NCBI GenBank assembly: GCA_903845195.1
Contig: CAIMWO010000071.1
Span: 1-64,000, forward strand
Reading direction: 5' to 3'
Origin: an uncultured Phycisphaerales bacterium
Lineage (GTDB): Bacteria; Planctomycetota; Phycisphaerae; WQYP01
DNA length: 64,000 bases
The notes under the pieces are model-generated. The model saw only the letters and a list, made by a program, of their open reading frames with translations. It made no database searches and was not told the origin of the DNA. Position 1 is the stretch's first letter, and every line of letters starts with the position of its first letter. A program made the translations under genes and the position numbers. Positions 9,356 to 17,709 of the stretch are shown piece after piece.

Positions 9356-9712
9356 CTATTTGGTGGCGACAAGTGAGTCGCGGACTCGCCGTTTCCAGTG
9401 TTCCGGTGCGCGCTCGATTTCGTCCATGAATCGGCAGGCCATCGGCGACGGTTTGCGTACATCCTGTTCCCATGACCGGATGGTGATTGACGAGGTTCCA
9501 ATGAAGCGTGCGAAAAGCGGTTGACTAAGGCCCAGACCTTTACGGAGTCTGCGGACCTGTCGGCCGGCGTAGTTCTTGCGGGGGATGCGCAGCTTAACGC
9601 GATCTGCCGTGAGCTTTTCTCCGCGACGGACTTGGCCCAAGACATCCTCAAGGCCGGCGATCATCGCGTCACCGAAACTGGCGGCGGTCTTATCCATGAT
9701 TTTTGTCTTCAT
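9356..9712 (-). CDS. XRE/HigA-type HTH protein, orphan antitoxin-like regulator
   Basis: A 118-residue protein. The N-terminal segment (SFGDAMIAGLEDVLGQVRRGEKL) and a C-terminal helix-turn-helix (about 52-105: VRRLRKGLGLSQPLFARFIG, then TSSITIRSWEQDVRKPSPMA) match the short HigA-like family of antitoxin/transcriptional regulators. These proteins normally repress their own operon and neutralise a RelE/HigB-type toxin. No toxin gene is present: only 147 nt separate this gene from the carboxypeptidase upstream, and a repeat-bearing gap lies downstream. A strong promoter with a 15-bp palindrome in its spacer (9829-9856) lies about 120 nt upstream, consistent with autorepression. It is probably a solitary regulator or the remnant of a toxin-antitoxin pair. 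Confidence 0.78.
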   Translation of the reverse strand: MKTKIMDKTAASFGDAMIAGLEDVLGQVRRGEKLTADRVKLRIPRKNYAGRQVRRLRKGLGLSQPLFARFIGTSSITIRSWEQDVRKPSPMACRFMDEIERAPEHWKRRVRDSLVATK

Positions 9713-9828
9713 CTTTCACCTATTCCCATGTTGTCGCAGGTATCTTCGAAAATCTTCCAGTAACGCTCTAATCCTGCATGCTTGAGCGGGGGTGAGGTTG
9801 GCCTGCTCGTTCTGTTCCTCTTTACACG

Positions 9829-9856
9829 ATGATATAATACTGAGTATTACAGTCAA
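9829..9856 (-). promoter_or_regulatory. Promoter with palindromic operator for the HTH gene
   Basis: On the minus strand TTGACT (9856-9851) and TATCAT (9834-9829) are separated by 16 nt, a near-consensus sigma-70-type promoter. The spacer is almost wholly filled by TAATACTCAGTATTA (9849-9835), a perfect 7-bp inverted repeat around one central base. A dimeric HTH protein bound there would block RNA polymerase. The expected start is near 9821, about 110 nt before the HTH start codon at 9712. Confidence 0.72.
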
Positions 9857-9859
9857 GCT

Positions 9860-11371
9860 TTACAGCCTATAAATGGCGGTGTATTTGACTTTGAGGTAGG
9901 CGATGTAATCGTCGGTGGAGAGGGGTTTGCCGGTGGCGCGTTGGATGAGGGTGGCGGGGGGGTATTTTTTGCCGTGGTGATGGACGTTGGTGCGGAGCCA
10001 TTCGCGAAGGGGGGAGTAGATGCCGGTGCGGATGTCGGAGTCGAGGGAGGGCATGGCGCGGCGGGCGGCGGCGAAGAGTTGTGAGGCGAGGACGTTGCCG
10101 AGGGTGTAGGTGGGGAAGTAGCCGATGCCGCCGCCGGACCAGTGGACATCCTGGAGGATGCCTTCGCGGTCGGTGGGGGGGACCAGGCCGAGGGATTGCT
10201 GCATCTTGGCGTTCCAGGCGGCGGGGGCGTCCTTGGCGGAGAGTTTCTCGTTGAGGAGATCCTGTTCCATTTCGAAGCGGAGGATGATGTGGAGGTTGTA
10301 GGTGATTTCATCGGCTTCCACGCGGATGAATGAGGGGGTGACGCGGTTGATGGCGCGGTAGAAGGATTCGACGGATTCGTGGCCGAGCTGTTTGGGGAAG
10401 GTCTGCTGGAGGCGGGGGAAGTAGCGCTGCCAGAAGGCATGGGAGCGTCCGACGAGGTTTTCCCAGAGGCGGGATTGGGATTCGTGGACGCCGAGGGAGA
10501 CGCCGTTGGCCAGTGGGGTGCTTTCATAATCGGGGTTGATGCCCATTTCGTAGAAGGCGTGACCCATTTCGTGGAGGCAGCCGAAGAGGGCGCCGGGGAG
10601 CCAGTTCTTTTCGTAGCGGGTGGTGATGCGTACATCGTTGGTGGCGAAATTGGTGCAGAAGGGATGGACGGTTTTATCCAGGCGGCCGCGGGAGAGGTCG
10701 AAGCCGAGTTCCTGGATGACGGCGAGGGAGAATTCGGCCTGGGCGGATTCGTCGTAGTCGCGCGTGAGGAGTTCGTTGGAGACGCGGTCGGCGTGGGCGT
10801 TGATGGCGGCGACGAGCGGGATGGTGTGAGTCTTGAGATCGGTGAAGACGGGGTCGAGGGTGCGGACGGTCATGCCTTCTTCATAGTCGTCGAGGAGGAC
10901 ATCGTAGAGGCAGCCGTCTTTGGGGATGCCCAGGGCGTGGGCATATTGGCGTTTGAGGTGGAGGATGCGGTCGAGCCAGGGTGCGAAGGAGGCGTAGTCG
11001 TTGTCTTGGCGCGACTTGGCCCAGACTTCTCGGGCCAGGGAGCAGACTTCGGTATTTTCGATGACGAGAGAGGTGGGGACTTTGACGGATTTATCCATGT
11101 GGCGGCGTGCGACGCGGAGGTAGGCGCGCTGGTCGGAGTCTGCATCGACGCCGGCGGCTTCGGCTTCAGCGGCGGCGAGGAGGTCCTGGGTTTTCTGTTC
11201 GACGAAGAGTTCATGGGCGAGTTTGGCCAGGGTGGCGAGTTGTTTGGCGCGAGATTCAGCGCCGCGGGCGGGCATGTAGGTGCGCTGGTCCCAGTTGAGC
11301 ACGGCGGAGGCCATTTCGAGGTGGGAGATTTCAGCCATGCGGGTTTTGAGTGAAGGGAAAGCCGACATCAA
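9860..11371 (-). CDS. M32 family metallocarboxypeptidase (carboxypeptidase Taq)
   Basis: A 503-residue cytosolic zinc carboxypeptidase, the usual length for family M32. The zinc motif HEMGH is at about residues 265-269 (GCLHEMGHAFYEMG), followed by the third-ligand segment GVHESQSRLWEN about 30 residues later. The conserved tail motif GIGYFPTYTLGN is also present. Family members remove C-terminal residues from peptides with broad specificity. The start MMSAFPSLKTRMAEI is the first ATG after the -10 element at 11395-11400. The gene is monocistronic or leads into the HTH gene, which has its own promoter. No motif is missing. Confidence 0.93.
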   Translation of the reverse strand: MMSAFPSLKTRMAEISHLEMASAVLNWDQRTYMPARGAESRAKQLATLAKLAHELFVEQKTQDLLAAAEAEAAGVDADSDQRAYLRVARRHMDKSVKVPTSLVIENTEVCSLAREVWAKSRQDNDYASFAPWLDRILHLKRQYAHALGIPKDGCLYDVLLDDYEEGMTVRTLDPVFTDLKTHTIPLVAAINAHADRVSNELLTRDYDESAQAEFSLAVIQELGFDLSRGRLDKTVHPFCTNFATNDVRITTRYEKNWLPGALFGCLHEMGHAFYEMGINPDYESTPLANGVSLGVHESQSRLWENLVGRSHAFWQRYFPRLQQTFPKQLGHESVESFYRAINRVTPSFIRVEADEITYNLHIILRFEMEQDLLNEKLSAKDAPAAWNAKMQQSLGLVPPTDREGILQDVHWSGGGIGYFPTYTLGNVLASQLFAAARRAMPSLDSDIRTGIYSPLREWLRTNVHHHGKKYPPATLIQRATGKPLSTDDYIAYLKVKYTAIYRL

Positions 11372-11394
11372 GAATCCTTTCGATTTTCAGTGGC

Positions 11395-11400
11395 ATTATA
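11395..11400 (-). promoter_or_regulatory. -10 element for the M32 carboxypeptidase gene
   Basis: On the minus strand TATAAT lies 24 nt upstream of the start codon at 11371. No good -35 hexamer is seen at 16-18 nt (GTCGTC). Confidence 0.5.
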
Positions 11401-11431
11401 CTGAGACTACGGCGATAGACGACGAAGATAA

Positions 11432-11552
11432 ATTAGCCACAAATGAACACGAATGAACACAAATGTGTGAGAAAAAAGGATGGGCAGCGGTGTTCAATCC
11501 TCTTCGGGTACTTTGTTTACTTGGGGGAATTAGTGGTTCATTTATGGTGGTT
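11432..11552. repeat. Short-period repeat (10-nt unit) with a partial inverted partner
   Basis: At 11441-11465 the unit RAATGAACAC repeats with an exact 10-nt period (2.5 copies), preceded by TTAGCCAC. At 11528-11552 a related sequence occurs in the opposite orientation (GGTTCATTTATGGTGGTTAG), so the two ends can form an imperfect stem around a ~70-nt loop. The element fills the 197-nt gap upstream of the M32 gene. No gene is visible in it. Confidence 0.65.
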
Positions 11553-11568
11553 AGTGCTTCGAGGTTAA

Positions 11569-12690
11569 TCAGCGTCCGCCGCGCATGAGGATGACGAGGT
11601 CGATGATGAAGAGGAGGACGATGGTGACTTCGAGGACGAGCATGTAGCGGTTGTTGCGATCGGCCTGGAGGAGTTGGTAGAGGTCGTCAAGGGTTTTGAG
11701 TTTTTCGTCGATGGATTTGTGCCATTCGGCGAGGTGGAAGCGTGCGGAGAGGGCCTGGTAGATGCGCGCGAGGTGCCAATCGCCGAAGAATTTGGTGATG
11801 TTCTGGAGTTCATCGGAGAGGCGCGCGAGGTCGACGCGGATTTCGCGGAGTTCCGAGAGGGTCTTGTTGCCGGAGAGTTTGGCGAAGCCGCGGAGGGAAA
11901 GATCGCGATAGGCGCGGTCGACGACGTTGTCGAGGATACGATCGTAGGCTTCGAGTTCGGCGAGCTGAAGGTTGGCCAGTTCCATCAGGTAGACCATTTC
12001 CTCGATGTATTGCGGCTGGTCGATGATGAGTGCGGCGTCCCAGTCGACGACGACCAGGTCGTGATCGTAGTAGGAGAGGTAACGGGTGGTGTTTTCTTCG
12101 GATTCCTGGTCGGAGAGGTGGGCCAGGTCGTATTCTTCGGTGAGGAGCGCGGCGACGGGGCGGCGGTTGAGTGCGAGCCAGTCTTCGGATGCCAGATGGT
12201 TGCCATCGGAGGAATCGAGGGGCGAGGTGATGCAGAAGACGGTGTAAGCCTCTTCATCGCTGAGTTTTTCGGTGGGGCGGACGAGGTGGGGGAGGAGTTC
12301 GCGGCGGATTTCTTCGGCGGTGGCGAGGACGTCTTCGTGGAGGGAACCGCCATTGACGTAGCGGAGGTCGTGGTATTTGACGAGTTCGGAAATATCGGAG
12401 ACATCGAAGGCGAGGCGTACGGAAATGGAGATGGCCCCGACGGGGAATATTTTCACCTGGCGTTCGATGCGGAGGGGGCCGTCGGGGCCGATGCGCTCGA
12501 GCGGCGGCAGGCGGACCATCTGGGGACGGTAGAAGAAGAGTTGGCGCGGCGCTCGTTTGTTCGAGCCCATCTGGAATTGGGCGACCGGTGCGCCACAGAG
12601 GGTGACGATCGGCGTGCGCGCCATTTCGTAGGCGATATCAAAGGCGTAGAGGTAGGCGATCTGGCCGGTATAGCGTGCGATGCCCGTCAT
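11569..12690 (-). CDS. Membrane-tethered coiled-coil protein, possibly RMD1/DUF155-like
   Basis: A 373-residue protein. It opens with a soluble domain (about 1-230) containing DLVVVDWDAALIID, followed by a long helical region (about 235-345; LMELANLQLAELEAYDRILD, then LRGFAKL and LREIRVDLARLSDELQNI) that is probably a coiled coil. A C-terminal helix (about 350-368, MLVLEVTIVLLFIIDLVIL) ends in MRGGR. This order, soluble domain then coiled coil then C-terminal anchor, is that of RMD1/DUF155 proteins, and the segment before the anchor is similar in style; the assignment is tentative. It would be a tail-anchored protein facing the cytoplasm. A TATACTGTC -10-like element lies about 48 nt upstream, and the gene is divergent from the hybrid kinase. 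Confidence 0.55.
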   Translation of the reverse strand: MTGIARYTGQIAYLYAFDIAYEMARTPIVTLCGAPVAQFQMGSNKRAPRQLFFYRPQMVRLPPLERIGPDGPLRIERQVKIFPVGAISISVRLAFDVSDISELVKYHDLRYVNGGSLHEDVLATAEEIRRELLPHLVRPTEKLSDEEAYTVFCITSPLDSSDGNHLASEDWLALNRRPVAALLTEEYDLAHLSDQESEENTTRYLSYYDHDLVVVDWDAALIIDQPQYIEEMVYLMELANLQLAELEAYDRILDNVVDRAYRDLSLRGFAKLSGNKTLSELREIRVDLARLSDELQNITKFFGDWHLARIYQALSARFHLAEWHKSIDEKLKTLDDLYQLLQADRNNRYMLVLEVTIVLLFIIDLVILMRGGR

Positions 12691-12734
12691 GGTTTGCTCA
12701 CAGCAAGGGTAAGAGACGGAGGCTGGCGTCCCGA

Positions 12735-12743
12735 GACAGTATA
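12735..12743 (-). promoter_or_regulatory. TATACTGTC -10-like element
   Basis: On the minus strand TATACTGTC lies about 45 nt upstream of the start codon at 12690. The same nine bases occur at 18349-18357 and 58341-58349, each shortly upstream of a start codon. No -35 hexamer is evident. Confidence 0.45.
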
Positions 12744-12887
12744 GAGGTCTATGATGGGCCCCGGCGCGGCGCCGGTCAAGATGGCGTAAATGCGATGGTT
12801 TTCACGGGATGCGGGCTGACGGGTAGAAAATGGTTCGGGGTGGTTACCGTGGAGTCATCGTGGTTTTGGGCCGGCCTGCTCGTATCG

Positions 12888-12893
12888 TATAAT
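12888..12893 (+). promoter_or_regulatory. -10 element for the hybrid kinase gene
   Basis: A consensus TATAAT lies 58 nt upstream of ATG 12951. The -35 region (TTTTGG at 12864-12869, spacer 18) is weak. Confidence 0.4.
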
Positions 12894-12950
12894 GCGTTTT
12901 GTCCTCATCTCTCTTGGTGTTTCAGCCGTGATTGTTCAGGATGGATCACT

Positions 12951-14540
12951 ATGCCACATGCCAGTTCATCGGAATCACCGGGCTACCTGAGCGGGCGTCA
13001 ACAGCTTCTGCAGAAGCTGAGCGATCTACTGCCGGCGGCGGTGTATCTGTTTGACGTTGAGAAGCGTTGCACCGTTTATACGAGCCGGGCGTTCAGCGTG
13101 GCCACCGGGCGGGAGGCGGGAGAGCTTGAGGCGTTGGGCTCGGCGATGGTGCCGACGATCATCTATCCGGACGATTTTCCGCGATTTGTGGAAGAGCTGG
13201 AACGCGCCAAGACGCTGGCGGACGGGGAGGAGAGCGTTTTTGAGTCGCGGGTTTTGCATAAGAACGGCACATGGAGGTGGTTCCAGTGCCGGAGCACGAT
13301 ATTTGAGCGTAATTCGGCGGGATTGCCGAAGCTGGTTCTGGGCATAGCGATCGACATCACGGATCACCGGCGGGCGGAGTATGCGGCGCGGTGCGCGCAC
13401 GAGCGTGCGGAGGCGGCCAGCCGGGCGAAGGATCAGTTTTTGGCGGTGCTCAGTCATGAGCTTCGGACGCCGCTGACGCCGGTGCTGGCGTCGGTCGGGT
13501 CGCTGCGGGACCATCCGGAACTGCCGGCATCGCTGCGGGAAGAGCTGGCGATGATTCATCGCAACATCGAGTTGGAGTCGCGTTTGATCGATGATCTGCT
13601 CGATTTGACGCGTGTGACGCGCGGCAAGCTGATTCTGCATCAGGAACTGCTGGACGTGCACAAGGCGATCTTCCGCTCGGTAGAAATTTGTCGCGGCGAG
13701 ATCGAGCAGAAGCGGATCGGTGTAACGCTGGAGCTTCAGGCGGAAGTTTCCACGGTTCATGCCGATCCCGGGCGTCTGCAGCAGATTCTTTGGAACCTGC
13801 TGAAGAATGCCGTCAAGTTCACGCCGACGGGCGGGGCCATTCGCGTGCGTACCAGCAGCCGGGATGACCGGCATATAGCGATTGAGATAGTGGATTCGGG
13901 CATCGGCATCGAGCCGGCGATTTTGCCGGTGTTATTCGACGCGTTCGAGCAGGGCGGCAAGCACATGACGTTGCGTTACGGCGGGCTGGGGCTGGGCCTG
14001 GCGATTTCGCGGGCGCTGGTCGAGCAGCATGGAGGGACGCTGGCCGCAGCGAGTGAGGGGCGTGACAAGGGGTCGACATTTACGGTGGAGTTGCCGGTGG
14101 TGTGCGGAGATACGGCATCCGGGGCCACGGCGCCGCAGATGGCGAGCCGTGCTGCGCGTCCGATGCGCATCCTGCTGGTGGAGGATCATCCGGATACATC
14201 GCGGACGATGTTGCGGCTGCTGCAGACGTTCGGTCACGTGGTGATGGCGGCCGATACGATCGCGGCGGCTTTGGCGCTGCTGCGTCAGGAACGGTTTGAT
14301 CTGGTGTTGAGCGACATTGGCTTGCCGGACGGCACGGGTCACGAACTCATGAAAGCCGCGCGGGAGTTTTCCAACGTTTATGCCATTGCACTTTCGGGGT
14401 ACGGGATGGATGAGGATCTTCGGCGGTCGCGAGACGCGGGTTTTTCGGATCATCTGACCAAGCCGGTGAGCATTGCACAGTTGCAGCGGGCGCTGGCGCA
14501 GGCGGCGTTGAATGTGGGGGCGCCGACCGACCGGAATTGA
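12951..14540 (+). CDS. PAS hybrid sensor histidine kinase with C-terminal receiver
   Basis: A 529-residue cytosolic hybrid kinase. A PAS fold spans about 18-135 (LPAAVYLFDVEKRCTVYTSR ... NGTWRWFQCRSTIF, with a PAC-like end). The HisKA H-box LSHELRTPLTP carries the phosphoacceptor His169. The HATPase domain shows NLLKNAVKFTP (N), DSGIGIEP (G1) and GLGLGLAIS (G2). The receiver domain (about 405-525) has LLVEDHP, the phosphoacceptor Asp455 in LVLSDIGLPDG, and the switch Lys in HLTKP. No transmembrane helix is present, so it should sense an internal signal. The reading frame is open upstream to 12675, but ATG 12951 has an AGGA 10-13 nt before it and starts where homologous architecture begins. 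No output regulator is adjacent. Confidence 0.93.
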   Translation: MPHASSSESPGYLSGRQQLLQKLSDLLPAAVYLFDVEKRCTVYTSRAFSVATGREAGELEALGSAMVPTIIYPDDFPRFVEELERAKTLADGEESVFESRVLHKNGTWRWFQCRSTIFERNSAGLPKLVLGIAIDITDHRRAEYAARCAHERAEAASRAKDQFLAVLSHELRTPLTPVLASVGSLRDHPELPASLREELAMIHRNIELESRLIDDLLDLTRVTRGKLILHQELLDVHKAIFRSVEICRGEIEQKRIGVTLELQAEVSTVHADPGRLQQILWNLLKNAVKFTPTGGAIRVRTSSRDDRHIAIEIVDSGIGIEPAILPVLFDAFEQGGKHMTLRYGGLGLGLAISRALVEQHGGTLAAASEGRDKGSTFTVELPVVCGDTASGATAPQMASRAARPMRILLVEDHPDTSRTMLRLLQTFGHVVMAADTIAAALALLRQERFDLVLSDIGLPDGTGHELMKAAREFSNVYAIALSGYGMDEDLRRSRDAGFSDHLTKPVSIAQLQRALAQAALNVGAPTDRN

Positions 14541-14563
14541 GTTTATCAATGCGGGGGCGGTCA

Positions 14564-16078
14564 TTACGGCTGTGTGGCGGGCACGACCTGCAGGCGAATG
14601 CGTCTGGCGGCTTTGGCGGCGGCTTTGTCGGCATCCTTCTTTGCAGTGAGCTCTGCAGCCGCCTTGTCATCGGCGGGGGCAGTCGTGGGAGCAGCCGTGA
14701 AAACCGTTTCTCTGGTGGTCGGTACGTTCTCGGCGCCTTCGACTTTCTTTTCGGGCGGCAGGTCCACGCCGTAGTCTTTGGCGTTGGCGCGCCACCAGGT
14801 CTGGATTTTTTTGACCATTTCGTTTTCTTCGGCGACGCCTCCCTTGATCATCCAGCGGTCGCCGTAGTTGGCGAACTTGCGGATTTCGTAGTCCTCCGGG
14901 TCCTGGCCGACGACTCGGAGCAACACCGCGGCGGCGTCGATACGCGTGGAGTAGCGGGCCTTTTCGTTGTTGCCGACGGTGGTGTCGTAGCCGTCCTGGC
15001 TGGGGTTTTGCACGGCTTTCATGAGGAAGGGTACGACGGTTTTAGGTTTGTAAGTCTCGACCAGGCGGCTCATGGCTTTTCCGCCCTCGCCGTAGTTGGG
15101 TGAGAGAATCCGCCAGCGGTAGTCCTGCGGGTTGTTGGCCAGGGTCGTGTTCATTTCCGTAAAAAGGGCGTCGAGTTTTTCGACAATCACGGGGGACTTG
15201 TATTTGACCAGGAGGTCCACGGCCACGTCGGCATCCTGTATGCGGGAGTTGTAGTTGTAGTCCTGATCGTAGACCTGGATCATTCTGCCGCGGACGTTGA
15301 TCATGCGGACGCGCGGCTGGCGCTGGCGGAACTGGGCGGTGGCGGCGCCGGTGGCGCGATTCCAGAGCGCATCGACGATGTCGGGCGTGGGGGAGCGATC
15401 CCATAGGGCGTCCATCGTGAGGAGGGAGACTTCGCGGTCGGAATCATTGAGGAGCTGGCAGAGGATCCAGGAGGCTTCATCGCCGTCGATTTTTCCGAGG
15501 TCCTTGGCCACCGAGGCGCGAACGCCCTCTTTTCGGTTGTAGGCTTTGGCGATCAGGGGAAGATGGTCGGCGGTGAGCCCCCAGTTGAGCATGGCCTGGC
15601 GTTTTCCGTCGGGCAGGGCCATCACGTCGATCGCCCAGTGGGAAAGGGCGTTATTGAATTCCATGAGGCTGGCGACCTTCGACTGGCCGTCGGTTTCGGG
15701 GGTCAGGGTCATTTGTTTGAGCTGGTCGGCGAGGTTGGCCTGCACCTTGAGCATCAGTTCCTGCACGAGCACCATTTGCTGGAAGTGTTTGCCCATCATC
15801 TGCTGGAGCTTGGTCAGAGCTTCCTGGCGGGTTTTGTAATCTTCCGCGGAGAGGGCTTTGAGGGCATCGATCATTTCAGGGGAGATGGTGGCGGCGGCGT
15901 TGCCGGGGATCGGGGGGAGGACGACGGTTACGTGCGCGGGTGCGGTTTCGGCCGGGAGGGGGTTAAGGGTTTGCGTGGCGGGGGTTGTGGCGGGTGGGCC
16001 GCCGGCATTCTGGCATCCCGCTAACATTGCGGCGGAGAGCAAGACCATCACCGCACAATGGGGGAAGGAAACGTTCAT
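14564..16078 (-). CDS. Lipoprotein A of a divergent paralogous pair
   Basis: A 504-residue lipoprotein. The lipobox LAGC places the acylated Cys at residue 22 after a short hydrophobic signal. A Pro/Thr/Ala linker precedes a helical body (about 65-440) that looks like HEAT-type solenoid repeats (e.g. VASLMEFNNALSHWAIDVM, DSDREVSLLTMDALWDRSP). The C terminus is a Lys/Ala-rich charged tail. It shares several motifs in the same order with the divergent gene at 16296: FNxxLSxxAxDxxxLPxxxRxxMLxWG, a [HR]GRM[IV]Q[VI]YD element, and RWRILSP[ND]YG. The two are therefore paralogs. The function is unknown; an envelope scaffold or partner-binding role is inferred from the solenoid look. It converges on the hybrid kinase with a 23-nt gap. 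Confidence 0.65.
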   Translation of the reverse strand: MNVSFPHCAVMVLLSAAMLAGCQNAGGPPATTPATQTLNPLPAETAPAHVTVVLPPIPGNAAATISPEMIDALKALSAEDYKTRQEALTKLQQMMGKHFQQMVLVQELMLKVQANLADQLKQMTLTPETDGQSKVASLMEFNNALSHWAIDVMALPDGKRQAMLNWGLTADHLPLIAKAYNRKEGVRASVAKDLGKIDGDEASWILCQLLNDSDREVSLLTMDALWDRSPTPDIVDALWNRATGAATAQFRQRQPRVRMINVRGRMIQVYDQDYNYNSRIQDADVAVDLLVKYKSPVIVEKLDALFTEMNTTLANNPQDYRWRILSPNYGEGGKAMSRLVETYKPKTVVPFLMKAVQNPSQDGYDTTVGNNEKARYSTRIDAAAVLLRVVGQDPEDYEIRKFANYGDRWMIKGGVAEENEMVKKIQTWWRANAKDYGVDLPPEKKVEGAENVPTTRETVFTAAPTTAPADDKAAAELTAKKDADKAAAKAARRIRLQVVPATQP

Positions 16079-16295
16079 AATTGCACCATCCGAGAAGAAG
16101 ATGAAGGGCGAGGATTATGGTACCACATCTTTGTTTAGATGCACCAAGTGAGTCGAAGTTCAAATTTGAGGAGAAAGTGAAGGAACATAGGTGGGGATGT
16201 GGGCGTCAAATTGTGGCGGGGTTGCGCGGGTTACGTCTGCTTTACCGGGCGTGCCGCGGTATACTTGAGGGCCGAATGCTTCGGGAGATGCTGCC

Positions 16296-17642
16296 ATGAA
16301 GAGATGCTGGGTATGCGGGATAGTACTGGGATCGCTCTGGGCAGGGGGTTGTCAGCAGGCGGCGATGCATCTGGCGACGCGCACGACGGAGACAGGAGCT
16401 GCGGATGCGGCGGCTTTGGGGCCGGCAATCGAGCAGCTTTCGGCGGAAACGGAAGACGAGCGAACGGCGGCGATCTTTCAGGTAGCCGAGGCTATCGATC
16501 GTAATGCCGCGGAAGCCGGGTATGTCACGCAGATTGTGCTGCTGATACAGCGCGGCATTGCGGAGCAGACGCGCATGCTGGCCACGGTAGAGGATCCGGA
16601 GGCGCGGCTTCGCCTGAGCCAGGTGATGCAGTTCAACGAGTCGTTATCGCGTTTTGCGATGGACATGCTGGAGCTGCCTGCGGAGCAGCGGCGGAAGATG
16701 CTGGCGTGGGGGTTCGATCCGCAGCATGTCGATGCGGTGAACCTGGCGTATGCGGCTGATTCCGACCGGCGGGTGGAGGGTGCGCGCGCGCTGGCGCAGT
16801 TCAAGGGACCGGAAGCCGACACGCTGCTGGCGGTACTGGTCGACGATTATGAACGCGACGCGTCGCTGGCGGCGATGGACGTGATGGGGGATCGGCCGGC
16901 TTCGGACATTCTCGTCGATGCGCTGTGGCGCAAGGCGGTGGAATATCCGATGATGCAGTTCGGGCAGAATTATGGGCTTGGACTTATGGAACAGAACGCG
17001 ATTTCGCGTACGTCCGGCAGTCCCAAGACGCTGAATATCCATGGGCGGATGGTGCAAATCTACGACTACGAGCGCGGGACCATGCAGTATTCCCGGCGCG
17101 TCATGGATGGCGATGTGGCGTGCGAAATACTGGTTACCTGGAAAGCGCCACGGGTGGAAGAGAAACTGGTGGCGTTGTTTGCGATGCTTGCCGAGCCCCG
17201 GAATGACCCGAATAAGATGCGGTGGCGGATTCTTTCGCCCGATTATGGTTATACGGGAGTGAATCTGCGGCGGATGGTGGAGGCGTACCGTCCCAAGGCG
17301 GCGGTTCCGTACCTGATCGCGCGCCTCTCGACGGGCGCGGGCGACGGTTATAATCAGATGATCAACAACCAGATGTATCGTTACAGTGCGCGGGTGGATG
17401 CGCTGGCGCTGCTGGTGAAGGTGACGGATCAGAATGCGGAGGACTACAAACTCGTCAACATGCCGATGTGGGGCGGGCGGTGGTTAATGGCCGGCGATGA
17501 GAAGCAGGAGGAAGCGGCGGCCAAGAAGATGAAAGAGTGGTGGGGGGTGCATTTCAAGGAATACGGCGCCACGGATGCGAAGGTGCCGGATGTGGGTGGG
17601 GGTGGGTCGTTCGGTCGTGGCATGAGGCTGCAGCGCGATTGA
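16296..17642 (+). CDS. Lipoprotein B of a divergent paralogous pair
   Basis: A 448-residue lipoprotein with lipobox WAGGC (Cys19). The body is helical and HEAT-like (about 35-425) and has the same ordered motifs as the divergent gene at 14564-16078 (MQFNESLSRFAMDMLELP, HGRMVQIYDY, RWRILSPDYG). It lacks that protein's Pro/Thr linker and Lys/Ala tail, and ends in a Gly-rich stretch (VGGGGSFGRGM). The two start codons are 217 nt apart, back to back, so they could share a control region; a TATACT lies at 16260-16265 on this strand. The pair probably arose by inverted duplication. The function is unknown. Confidence 0.65.
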   Translation: MKRCWVCGIVLGSLWAGGCQQAAMHLATRTTETGAADAAALGPAIEQLSAETEDERTAAIFQVAEAIDRNAAEAGYVTQIVLLIQRGIAEQTRMLATVEDPEARLRLSQVMQFNESLSRFAMDMLELPAEQRRKMLAWGFDPQHVDAVNLAYAADSDRRVEGARALAQFKGPEADTLLAVLVDDYERDASLAAMDVMGDRPASDILVDALWRKAVEYPMMQFGQNYGLGLMEQNAISRTSGSPKTLNIHGRMVQIYDYERGTMQYSRRVMDGDVACEILVTWKAPRVEEKLVALFAMLAEPRNDPNKMRWRILSPDYGYTGVNLRRMVEAYRPKAAVPYLIARLSTGAGDGYNQMINNQMYRYSARVDALALLVKVTDQNAEDYKLVNMPMWGGRWLMAGDEKQEEAAAKKMKEWWGVHFKEYGATDAKVPDVGGGGSFGRGMRLQRD

Positions 17643-17709
17643 GGCAGCGTGCTTTTATGATCGCCCCTTGGCGTGCATAGTTGCCTGTCTTTCGCAGATC
17701 GCTTACAAA

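Noticed and set aside
16260..16265. TATACT as a firm promoter for lipoprotein B
   Set aside because: It lacks the GTC that follows in the three shared elements and has no -35; too weak to list as a feature.
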